Source of the DNA: Pacificispira sp002696645
Lineage (GTDB): Bacteria > Pseudomonadota > Alphaproteobacteria > UBA8366 > Aestuariispiraceae
Length of the DNA stretch: 64,000 nt
Assembly: GCF_048892425.1 (NCBI RefSeq)
Contig: NZ_JBLZHU010000009.1
Coordinates: forward strand, 1-64,000
Direction of reading: 5' to 3'
Shown piece by piece: positions 34,493 to 42,400 of the stretch. The notes under the pieces were generated by a model. That model saw only the letters and a list, made by a program, of their open reading frames with translations, was not told the origin of the DNA and ran no database searches. Positions within the stretch are counted from its first letter, which is position 1. Every line of letters begins with the position of its first letter. A program made the position numbers and the translations under genes.

Positions 34493-36064
34493 TTACAGAA
34501 GATCAGCATAGCGATCATCTGGCAATTCATAGGCACCATTTTCAATGTGGAAATAGGATAAGTCCCGGTCTTCTGTCTGCATGCGCCAGGTGATAAGGCG
34601 CTGGGCCATGTCCAGCATTGCCGCCTGATAGGCAGGATCAGCCGCGCGATTGACCAATTGATATGGGTCTTCTTGAAGGTCATAGAACAAGGGCGGTAAG
34701 GCGGCGAAGTGGACATATTTATATCGATCCGATCGGATCACCGTCAGGCTGCATTCGTCTGTTCTAAGGCCCAGGGCCTGTTCCGCAGTTCGCGCGACAG
34801 GATCGCCAAAATCAAATTCAATATGGGCTTCTGTCCGCCAGTTTTCGGGTGTTTGCCCTGCCAGCCATGATGATAGGGGTTTGCCGTCAACCTGGCGCGG
34901 GATGGGGGCACCAAGGGCGTGTAGAATGGTTGGTGTCACATCAACGGATTCTGTAAAGGCCTGAACCTTGCGCCCTCGCCCGGCCTTCGCTTCCGGTCTT
35001 GGGTCCCGGATGATCAGTGGCACGCGATAACTTTCGTCAAAAAAACCGGTCTTGGAAAACAGCCAATGATCGCCGGATTGTTCCCCATGATCGGATGTGA
35101 GGACGATCAGGGTCTGATCATACTCGCCACTTTCCTTCAGGCGATCCAGGATGCGGGTGAAATTATCCTCCACCTCATTGATCATGCCGTAATAGGTCGC
35201 GCGCAATTGACGGATTTCGGCGTCTGACAGGGCGGTTGCGGCGGTTCTCTGACCCACCACCATTTTTTCCACCAGGGCGGAATTCGTGTCATAGGTCGCC
35301 AGGTGATGTTTCAACCACGGATGAACATCCCCTTCCTTTTCCGGGCTGACGGCACGGTTGGGCATTGGGACAGCATCGGCATCATACCGCGCATTGTAAG
35401 GGGCGGGCGCGATGAAGGGGGGATGCGGGCTGATATAGGTCACATGGGCAAAAAATGGCTTTCCCTGGCGTGCATCCAGATAGTCCAGAACCGCATTGGT
35501 CAGGAAGGCCGTGTTGCTGTCTTCCGCCTTGAACCGCGCGGGGGCAAAGCTGGCAGGTTTATCGTCATATCCTTCTGAGGGTCGGAATATGTCCCAAGGC
35601 CGCTGCGGCAGGGTGTATCCCTTTTTCTTGAGGTCCGCGAACCAGGGGCCGAAGTCTTCATCCAGCCGGCATAGTCGGGTCATCCCTGGCAGAACACCTT
35701 CGTAGGAATTGAACACGGGGTCGCGGTGATCCGCCCCCCGTGGATCGGGTGAGATGTCGGTGTAGCCAAACAGGACAGGATCAAAATTCAGCTTGCGGGC
35801 TTCCAGCGCGACATTGGTGAAACGTCGGTCCAGTGGTGTGCCGTTGCGCAAGGCGCGGTTCTTGTGCTGATAGGTGCCGGTTAACAGAGCACTGCGCCCC
35901 GGCCCACAGGGGCAAGTGACCGACCAGTGGTTCGCGAAATGGGTCGCATCCTGGCAGAAGGCATCCAGATTCGGCGTACGCAAAACCGGATGATCAATCG
36001 CCGACAGACAATCCCATCGCCATTGATCGAAGGTCACGAATAGGACGTTTTTGACAGCGCTCAT
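34493..36064 (-). CDS. Sulfatase/phosphonate monoester hydrolase-like enzyme
   Basis: 523 residues of the alkaline-phosphatase/sulfatase fold. The formylglycine signature C-x-P-x-R is C53-G-P-G-R57 followed by SALLTG, with metal residues in VTFDQ (D13) and SDHGEQSGDH. The cytoplasmic phosphonate-monoester-hydrolase branch lacks signal peptides and often uses phosphodi- and phosphonate-esters; this gene has no signal peptide and sits with a GDPD phosphodiesterase, so a phosphorus-ester role is plausible. True substrate unproven; sulfate-ester hydrolysis is the alternative. Confidence 0.82.
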   Translation of the reverse strand: MSAVKNVLFVTFDQWRWDCLSAIDHPVLRTPNLDAFCQDATHFANHWSVTCPCGPGRSALLTGTYQHKNRALRNGTPLDRRFTNVALEARKLNFDPVLFGYTDISPDPRGADHRDPVFNSYEGVLPGMTRLCRLDEDFGPWFADLKKKGYTLPQRPWDIFRPSEGYDDKPASFAPARFKAEDSNTAFLTNAVLDYLDARQGKPFFAHVTYISPHPPFIAPAPYNARYDADAVPMPNRAVSPEKEGDVHPWLKHHLATYDTNSALVEKMVVGQRTAATALSDAEIRQLRATYYGMINEVEDNFTRILDRLKESGEYDQTLIVLTSDHGEQSGDHWLFSKTGFFDESYRVPLIIRDPRPEAKAGRGRKVQAFTESVDVTPTILHALGAPIPRQVDGKPLSSWLAGQTPENWRTEAHIEFDFGDPVARTAEQALGLRTDECSLTVIRSDRYKYVHFAALPPLFYDLQEDPYQLVNRAADPAYQAAMLDMAQRLITWRMQTEDRDLSYFHIENGAYELPDDRYADLL

Positions 36065-36146
36065 AGGGGCTCAATTCACATATGGGTTACGAAAGCCAGG
36101 CCACCCCATCATGATTTGATTGCCATCCTATGACGATTTCTAAGAT

Positions 36147-37109
36147 TTACATCACTCTTGGCGCCAGGCTGGCAATATAGGCGACATAGGCCAGTATCAA
36201 TACCGCCCCTGTGGCGCGACCGATTTTACAATTCTTCAACAACATAACAGTGACGAAAAGCGTCGCCGCCAGCATCACCCAAAGATCGATGTTCCGGATA
36301 TCCGGCTCCACGACAAGGGTGGAAACCATAGAAGTAATCCCCAATATCGAGAGAACATTAAAGACACAAGAGCCCAAAACATTCGCAATCGCCACATCGG
36401 TATGTTTACGATAGGCCGCAACGGCGGTTGCTGCCAGTTCGGGCAAAGACGTCCCCAGGGCAACGATTGTCAGGCCGATGACGGTTTCTGGAACACCGAA
36501 ACTCTCCGCGATTCCAATGGCACCTTTGACCATCAAATCGGCACCAACGACTAGGCCAACCAGGCCCAGCGCTGTGAACAGAAAGATCAAAGGCACCGAT
36601 GTCGGGGCGCTTTCCAACTCTTCCAGTTCCTCAACTTCTCGCTCATGCAGCTTTCGTGAGGCCTGATCTTTCTTATCATTAAAATAGGTCGCGCCCAGAT
36701 AAATCAGCAACAAGCCAACCATTATGATGCCATGCCACCATTCAATCTGGCCATACATCCCAAGGGCAACCAGAATAACGGCGGAAAAAACCATCATGCC
36801 AGCATCCCGCTTGGCCGCGGCAAGCCCACAGGTCAGCGGCCACATGACAGCGCCAACACCCAGTATCAGCAGCAGATTTGAAATATTGGAGCCAACGACA
36901 TTCCCAATCGCCAGGCCACTTTTACCGGCAAGGGCTGCTTGGACTGTGACCACCAGTTCAGGTGCTGATGTTCCAAACCCCACCACAGTCAAGCCAATCA
37001 CTGCGGGAGAGACACCCAGAAACCTGGCCAGTCCCACCGCGCCGCGCACCGTCAATTCGCCCCCAACGAAAAGTATGGCGAGACCGGCGACCAGAAATAT
37101 TATGTCCAT
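36147..37109 (-). CDS. Calcium/sodium antiporter family protein (CaCA, YrbG-like)
   Basis: 320 residues, about 10 helices. The two alpha repeats are clear: GFGTSAPELVVTV followed by VVGSNISN, and ALGTSLPELAATAV followed by VLGSCVFNV. An acidic cytoplasmic loop (EVEELEELES) is in the middle. Probably exchanges Na+ or H+ for Ca2+ or K+ across the inner membrane. It follows the sulfatase gene region on the same strand. Confidence 0.9.
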   Translation of the reverse strand: MDIIFLVAGLAILFVGGELTVRGAVGLARFLGVSPAVIGLTVVGFGTSAPELVVTVQAALAGKSGLAIGNVVGSNISNLLLILGVGAVMWPLTCGLAAAKRDAGMMVFSAVILVALGMYGQIEWWHGIIMVGLLLIYLGATYFNDKKDQASRKLHEREVEELEELESAPTSVPLIFLFTALGLVGLVVGADLMVKGAIGIAESFGVPETVIGLTIVALGTSLPELAATAVAAYRKHTDVAIANVLGSCVFNVLSILGITSMVSTLVVEPDIRNIDLWVMLAATLFVTVMLLKNCKIGRATGAVLILAYVAYIASLAPRVM

Positions 37110-37262
37110 AAAAGATCAAGACCTCGTGTAATGTTTGCAGATGGGGCTTCTCCCCCGCCATCTGGTACCGCTGTCTCCCTCACATCACGGCACTTCCCCT
37201 GTGCATATGGGTATTCCGAGCAGGTAGTCAAATACAAGATGTAAAACGGTTGAACGGCGCGT

Positions 37263-38567
37263 TTACTTGAATAAAATCTGCGGTAGCCACAGGGCGATTT
37301 CCGGCCAGATGGTGATAATCGCGACAGCGGCTCCCATCAGAATGAAGAAAGGCAAGGCGGCAATTGCGACACGATTGACCGGTATCCCCGTTAAGCCCTG
37401 CAAGACGAACAGGTTAAAACCGACAGGCGGCGTCATCTGACCCAGTTCCACCATCAGCACCAGAAACACACCAAACCAGATGGGGTCGAATCCCATCGCG
37501 ATGATCGGGGGCAGGGTTATGGGCAGGCTCATCACCACAATCGATATGCCATCCAGGAACAGCCCAAGGACGATGTAGAAAACCGCCAATATCATGATCA
37601 GGCCATAGGGTCCGATATCCAGGGCCGCAATCGCGGTCGCGACATCCTGGGGCACATGCATATAGCCCATTGCAGTGGACAGGAAGGCTGCGGCAACCAG
37701 AATGGAACAGACCATGGCAGACGACCGCACTGCCCCCATCAGGCTTTCCGTGATCATTTTCCAGGACATCTGACCCGTGCCGATAACCAGAACCAGGGTT
37801 CCCAGCACACCAACAGCGGCGGCTTCCGATGGGGTTGCCAGGCCGGAATAGATAGCCCCTAGAACAATGATGATCAGACCCAATACTGGGCTTAGATCCT
37901 TGAATGACTGAAACACAGTGGTTGCGTCATCTGTATTTTTGGGCGCAAGGGCCGGGTTGATTTTGCATCTAAGTGCAATATACGCGGAATATAGGAAGGC
38001 AACCAGAAGCCCGGGCAAAACGCCTGCAGCGAACAGTTGGGAAATTGATACTTCTGCCAGGACACCATAGATGATCATGACGATCGATGGCGGGATTAAC
38101 AGGCCCAGACTGCCCGCGCCAGCCAGCGACCCAATGGACAGTTTTTCGTCATAGCCGCGACGTTTCAGTTCCACGGATGTGATCTTGCCCACGGTTGCCG
38201 TGGTTGCGGCTGATGATCCAGAGACAGCGGCAAACAAAGTCGACCCAACAACATTTGTATGGATCAGGCCGCCGGGAATATGGCGCACCAGCGGCGCCAG
38301 GCCCCGAAACAGTTTGGAAGATATGTCCGTGCGCAGAATCATCTCCCCCATCCAGATGAACAGAGGGATGGCCGCCAATTCCCATGAACTGGCGCTGCGG
38401 AACAGGATCTTCCCCAGAATCGCGCCAATGCGATGCGCCGGGAAATCCAGAACCAGGAACAAACCGCTGGTCGATACCAACAGCAGCCCGATGAAAACCC
38501 AAACGCCGCTGCCCAGGAAGAGAAGAATCAGGAGCAGAACGGTCAAGCCTGCGACTATCGCATCCAT
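37263..38567 (-). CDS. TRAP transporter large permease (DctM-like)
   Basis: 434 residues, about 12 helices. GSLAGAGSLGLLIPPSI and VGSTLFAAVSGSSAATTATVG are DctM signatures, with the C-terminal GQMTPPVGFNLFVLQGLTG. It moves substrate in a Na+-linked way with the small permease. Its ATG overlaps the stop of the small permease gene (TAATG). The substrate is not readable, but see the shared operator with the hydantoinase gene. Confidence 0.92.
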   Translation of the reverse strand: MDAIVAGLTVLLLILLFLGSGVWVFIGLLLVSTSGLFLVLDFPAHRIGAILGKILFRSASSWELAAIPLFIWMGEMILRTDISSKLFRGLAPLVRHIPGGLIHTNVVGSTLFAAVSGSSAATTATVGKITSVELKRRGYDEKLSIGSLAGAGSLGLLIPPSIVMIIYGVLAEVSISQLFAAGVLPGLLVAFLYSAYIALRCKINPALAPKNTDDATTVFQSFKDLSPVLGLIIIVLGAIYSGLATPSEAAAVGVLGTLVLVIGTGQMSWKMITESLMGAVRSSAMVCSILVAAAFLSTAMGYMHVPQDVATAIAALDIGPYGLIMILAVFYIVLGLFLDGISIVVMSLPITLPPIIAMGFDPIWFGVFLVLMVELGQMTPPVGFNLFVLQGLTGIPVNRVAIAALPFFILMGAAVAIITIWPEIALWLPQILFK

Positions 38568-39079
38568 TATTCGGTTCCTTCGCTGTCAATCGGGTTGCCG
38601 CCCGCCGCAACGCGCAGGAAATATGCGAATAGTTGGAGCATAAGAAAGATCAAACCCAGCCATACCGCCCCGACGGGGATCCATAATGGGACTTCTGCTA
38701 TGCTTTCTGACACCGATCCCCGGGTCCAGTTGCGCAAGGCATCACGACCGACCCACCAGGCGCAGAATCCGGCCATTCCAAAGCTGCTGGAGATACAGAA
38801 GAGTTCAACCCACCGACGCAGACGGCCCTTTAGACGGGTGATTGCAAGATCGACCCGGATCAAAGAGCCGGTTTCCAGCGCATAGCCAAGGGAAAGGAAC
38901 GTCATCGCCGCAACGGCGTATCCGACAAATTCATCCAGCACGAAGGTTGATGTCGAAAACAGCGTGCGCAGGATAATCTCATAAATGATGTGAACGAGTA
39001 CATAAAACAGCAGAAGGGCGGCTATGGCCCCGGCGATCCGATTGATCGTCGACACCACACGATTGATCATTGCGATCAT
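38567..39079 (-). CDS. TRAP transporter small permease (DctQ-like)
   Basis: 170 residues with four transmembrane helices and no signal sequence, the normal DctQ size. It lies 44 bp after the binding-protein gene and overlaps the large permease by one base, so the three form a PQM operon. An in-frame ATG at 39070 is an alternative start. Confidence 0.88.
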   Translation of the reverse strand: MIAMINRVVSTINRIAGAIAALLLFYVLVHIIYEIILRTLFSTSTFVLDEFVGYAVAAMTFLSLGYALETGSLIRVDLAITRLKGRLRRWVELFCISSSFGMAGFCAWWVGRDALRNWTRGSVSESIAEVPLWIPVGAVWLGLIFLMLQLFAYFLRVAAGGNPIDSEGTE

Positions 39080-39123
39080 CAGGCCGCCCCCCCGGTCGTT
39101 AGCTTACTGTGTCAAACCTAGTC

Positions 39124-40104
39124 TTACTTAAGGTAGGCGTCGAGAATTGCCTGACCTTTGGCCCCCGTTTTCTCGAGCCATTCCGAGCGCGCCTTTTCGC
39201 CCGCTTTGTTCAGCGCCTCAAGGTAGCCCGCATCAACGCCGGTTACGACGGTCAAACCATTGGCCTTCATTTCGGCATAGTTCTGTTCCACACGCTTTTC
39301 AAGGGCAGCCCAGACATGGTCTTCCGCTGCCTTTGCTGCGGTTAGGACTGCTTCTTTATTGGCGTCCGACAGGTCATTCCAGACATCCAGATTAATGTGG
39401 ATCATGTTCAGGGGCATGGCATAATTCACTTCCGTGAAATGGCTCAGTTGCTCCCAGAACTTTGCATTCGTGCCCCCTTCTGCAGAAGTCAGAACTGCGT
39501 CGATCCCACCAGTGGAAAGCTGCGGTACAACATCCGCCCAGCTGAGCTGGATTGGGGCTGCGCCTGCTTCCTGAAGGGTAATCGTGCCGTTGGCATCATA
39601 GGTGCGGATTTTCAGGTTCGCCAGAGCATCCAGGCTATCAACTGGCTTCTTTGCCCAGATGCCTGATGGGGGCCATGGAGAGGCCCACAGCAGTTTTTGG
39701 TTATTCGCTGCAAATACTGCGTCATAGTCCGCCTTTGCTGTCAGGTACAGCTTACGCGAATCAGCAGGCGTCTTTGCCAGGAAAGGCAATGATGGCAGCA
39801 GAAACATTGGGTCAATGCCGCCCAGGGGGCCGACATATGTGTCTGCAATAGGCAATGCACCATCGGCAACGGCATCCAACTGGTCTTTCGACTTAAAGCC
39901 AATGGAACCGCCGAAATGGTGCGTGATTTCAATCGCACCATTGGTCAGTTCATTTAATTTTTGAGAGAAGACCTTATCGCCTTCTGCGTGGATTGACGTA
40001 TCGTTATATTCGTTCGCCATGTCCCAGGTGATTTCAGCGGCCTGTGCAATGACCGGGCTGAAAGCCAGCGCTGCCGCGGCCAATACGGTGGTTAGTTTGC
40101 TCAT
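39124..40104 (-). CDS. TRAP transporter substrate-binding protein (DctP-like)
   Basis: 326 residues from ATG 40104 with AGGGATC upstream; the longer frame to 40248 is rejected because MSKLTTVLAAAALAFSPVIAQA is the signal peptide. DctP-type body with TYDANGTITLQEAGAAPIQLSWADVVPQLSTGGIDAVLTSAEGG, including the conserved binding Arg region near LKIRTYD. Captures an organic acid in the periplasm. A 21-bp operator at 40287-40307 lies 183 bp upstream. Confidence 0.9.
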   Translation of the reverse strand: MSKLTTVLAAAALAFSPVIAQAAEITWDMANEYNDTSIHAEGDKVFSQKLNELTNGAIEITHHFGGSIGFKSKDQLDAVADGALPIADTYVGPLGGIDPMFLLPSLPFLAKTPADSRKLYLTAKADYDAVFAANNQKLLWASPWPPSGIWAKKPVDSLDALANLKIRTYDANGTITLQEAGAAPIQLSWADVVPQLSTGGIDAVLTSAEGGTNAKFWEQLSHFTEVNYAMPLNMIHINLDVWNDLSDANKEAVLTAAKAAEDHVWAALEKRVEQNYAEMKANGLTVVTGVDAGYLEALNKAGEKARSEWLEKTGAKGQAILDAYLK

Positions 40105-40286
40105 AATAATGATCCCTATTCTGTCTGAAGTCACCGGTCTGCCCAGTTCATCCGGGTCAAGTCCGCGACTGATGGTCCCCAAAGGGCACAGTCTATTGAC
40201 CAATCTTAGCTGGTCAGGTCTGTGCCGCCAACATCTTCCCGTCCGCAATTATGCTGATATCGGTGAAGGCGTAACAACAATCACGA

Positions 40287-40307
40287 TTTATCAATAAATT
40301 GTCAACG
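40287..40307. promoter_or_regulatory. Operator site shared with the hydantoinase gene (site 1)
   Basis: A 21-bp stretch (begins TTTATCAATAAATTGTCA, minus-strand core TTGACAATTTATTGATAA) is the exact reverse complement of 42338-42358. Similarity continues to about 35 bp including AACAAT on the outer side. It sits between the divergent TRAP operon and AraC gene. The identical copy elsewhere strongly suggests a common DNA-binding regulator. Confidence 0.6.
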
Positions 40308-40381
40308 TTCAATTTTGTATCACTGGTTTTTGCAATTTTATACAAGCCTGTGCTTGGATTCGGTGATAGGAAAACGCCATT

Positions 40382-41248
40382 ATGTCGATGATAACGCAAG
40401 AAGCCGCCGTAAATCAGGACAGCTTGTCCAAGCGCGATCAGGTCAATTTTTGGCGTGACCCGCGATGGGAGGACCTGGAATGCCTGCATGCGACTTTTGT
40501 TAATCACAGCTATTCACCCCATACCCATGATACCTATGTCATGGGCGTTATAGAACAGGGTGTTGAGTGTTATCGCCTCAACGGGGTGAATCGTCGCGCG
40601 GTTGCGGGCGATGTGTGTATCGTTAATCCTGGTGAAGTGCATGATGGAAGCCCAGGTGAAAACGGATATCGCTATCGCATGTTCTATCCCTCTGTCTCTT
40701 TGATATCGGGAATAAGTGAGCAGGTGACGGAACGCCCGAGTGGTCAGGTGCATTTCAGGAATGCCCTGTTTCAGGACAATGAGGTTTGGCGGCTTTTGGC
40801 CGGGGCCCATTATGCCCTGCAGACCGCCCCACAATCACTGGAGCGGGATTCCGCCTTGACTGAGGCCGCGACACTGTTGGTCAAACGCCATGGTGAATTG
40901 CGCGGACCCGTCATCGGGATCGGGCGGGAGGCCTCTGCGATTCGGCGCGTTTGTGAGTATATTCAGGATAATCTGGATCAGGATTTGGATCTTTCCATTT
41001 TGGCCCAACTGGTCGGGTTCAGCCCCTATCGATTGATCCGCAGTTTTCGATTGGCGCTTGGAGTGACACCCCATGCCTGGGTTATCGGGTGTCGGGTGAA
41101 ACGGGCCAAAGAGTTTCTGGCACAAGGTCACATGCCGGTCGATGTTGCCGTATCCTGTGGCTTTTATGATCAGGCGCACATGACTCGACTCTTCAAAGGC
41201 GCCATCGGTGTCACGCCCGGTAAGTACCGCACGGCCTTTTTGCAATAA
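40382..41248 (+). CDS. AraC family transcriptional regulator
   Basis: 288 residues: an N-terminal AraC-type cupin sensing domain (about 40-160, with HTHDTYVMGVIEQGVECYR and NPGEVHDG) and a C-terminal double helix-turn-helix (about 190-286, DLSILAQLVGFSPYRLIRSFRLALGVTPHAWVIGCRVKRAKEFL). Diverges from the TRAP operon and lies upstream of azlCD, so it is a candidate regulator of both. The cupin suggests response to an amino acid-like or sugar-like ligand. Confidence 0.9.
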   Translation: MSMITQEAAVNQDSLSKRDQVNFWRDPRWEDLECLHATFVNHSYSPHTHDTYVMGVIEQGVECYRLNGVNRRAVAGDVCIVNPGEVHDGSPGENGYRYRMFYPSVSLISGISEQVTERPSGQVHFRNALFQDNEVWRLLAGAHYALQTAPQSLERDSALTEAATLLVKRHGELRGPVIGIGREASAIRRVCEYIQDNLDQDLDLSILAQLVGFSPYRLIRSFRLALGVTPHAWVIGCRVKRAKEFLAQGHMPVDVAVSCGFYDQAHMTRLFKGAIGVTPGKYRTAFLQ

Positions 41249-41264
41249 TCTACAATAATGACCG

Positions 41265-41323
41265 GGTCGGTCCTGATAGACCCCTTCTCATCAATGAGAT
41301 GGGGAGTGTGTTATGGACCGACC
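41265..41323 (+). promoter_or_regulatory. Nested hairpin hiding the azlC ribosome site and start
   Basis: Outer arms GGTCGGTCC (41265-41273) and GGACCGACC (41315-41323) are perfect 9-bp complements; the 3' arm covers the G of the ATG and codons 2-4 of azlC. Inside, CCCC-T-TCTCAT (41281-41291) pairs with ATGAGA-T-GGGG (41294-41304), and this 3' arm contains the ribosome site GGGGAG. Both translation signals would be buried in one structure. It may be an RNA regulatory element or, less likely, a protein-binding dyad. Confidence 0.5.
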
Positions 41324-42023
41324 TGGTTTCTGGCCCGAATTGCGGCGGGGGTTTTTGGATATTCTGCCCCTGATGGCGGGGGTTGTCCCCTTTGGCTTGC
41401 TGTTTGGGACATTGGCCGTCCAAAAGGGCCTCAGCCCGCTGGAGGTCATTTTGATGTGTGCCACGACCTATGCCGGGGGCGCGCAATTCGTGTCGATTGA
41501 TGTCTGGGCAACACCGGTGCCGGTCTTTGCCGTTGTGCTGGCCACCGCCCTTGCCAATACGCGCTATTTCCTGATGGGGGCGGCGCTGCGCCCGCATGTC
41601 CGGCACTTGCCTGTCGCGACCAAGGCCTGGTTTGTTGCAATCCATTCTGATGAGACCTGGGCATTGGCGATCAAGCGCGGTGGCAGTGCCCAATTGACGC
41701 CGGGTTATGTCATCGGTTTGACGGTGTTGTTTTATCTGAACTGGCCCATTTCCTGCGCGATTGGCGCCTGGCTGGGCAGCGCGATTGAAAACCCCGCGCG
41801 GTTTGGCGCGGATTTTATGTTCGTTGCCATGTTTCTGTGTCTGATCCGGGGGATGTGGCGGGGGCGCACGTCCTTGGTCGCAGTGCTTGGGTCAGCGCTG
41901 TGCGCGCTGGTGGCGCATCTCTGGTTGCCCGGATACTGGTACATATTTCTCGGTGCATTAGGAGGGATGGCCACTGTCGCCCTGTTGTATCGTAACACTG
42001 TGACTGCAGGGGCATCGGCATGA
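41313..42023 (+). CDS. azlC: AzlC family branched-chain amino acid exporter, large subunit
   Basis: 236 residues with about 7 helices. GFLDILPLMAGVVPFGLLFGTLAVQKGL and ATTYAGGAQFVSIDVWA are the AzlC signatures. With AzlD it exports branched-chain amino acids or analogues. It lies 64 bp after the AraC gene; the leader can fold into a hairpin hiding its start. The 3' end overlaps azlD by four bases. Confidence 0.88.
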   Translation: MDRPGFWPELRRGFLDILPLMAGVVPFGLLFGTLAVQKGLSPLEVILMCATTYAGGAQFVSIDVWATPVPVFAVVLATALANTRYFLMGAALRPHVRHLPVATKAWFVAIHSDETWALAIKRGGSAQLTPGYVIGLTVLFYLNWPISCAIGAWLGSAIENPARFGADFMFVAMFLCLIRGMWRGRTSLVAVLGSALCALVAHLWLPGYWYIFLGALGGMATVALLYRNTVTAGASA

Positions 42024-42319
42024 CACTTGATCCTGTTCATCTGCTGACCTTGTTGGGTATGGCGGCAGTAACGCTGTTGTTTCGGGTCGGTGGGTATATC
42101 CTGGTGCGCTATGTAACACCGGTTGGTCGTGTGAAGGTGGCAATGGAAGCAATGCCTGCCGCCGTATTGACGGCCCTGGTCGTCCCGATGACCCTGACGA
42201 CCGGCCTGGCGGAGAGTGTGGCCGCATTGGTTACCGTTCTGGCGGCGTTGCGATTGCCCCTGATCGTCGCGGTTTGCCTGGGCACAGCGACAGTAGTGGC
42301 ACTGCGCATATTTATTTGA
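42020..42319 (+). CDS. azlD: AzlD family transporter, small subunit
   Basis: 99 residues, three or four helices, beginning MTLDPVHLLTLLGMAAVTLLFRVGGYIL and with AMPAAVLTALVVPMTL. It is the partner of AzlC and overlaps it (ATGA), so translation is coupled. Confidence 0.85.
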   Translation: MTLDPVHLLTLLGMAAVTLLFRVGGYILVRYVTPVGRVKVAMEAMPAAVLTALVVPMTLTTGLAESVAALVTVLAALRLPLIVAVCLGTATVVALRIFI

Positions 42320-42337
42320 GTGAAATGTCTGCACCAT

Positions 42338-42371
42338 CGTTGACAATTTATTGATAAATTATCATTGTTGC
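42338..42371. promoter_or_regulatory. Operator site shared with the TRAP operon (site 2)
   Basis: Positions 42338-42358 repeat, in reverse orientation, the 21 bp at 40287-40307, and the likeness runs on to about 42371 (ATTGTTG). A nested palindrome TGATAA-A-TTATCA lies at 42352-42364. It is 30-63 bp upstream of the hydantoinase ATG, a normal operator place. Confidence 0.6.
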
Positions 42372-42400
42372 TGTGTTCGGATATAAGGAAAGACAGCATC

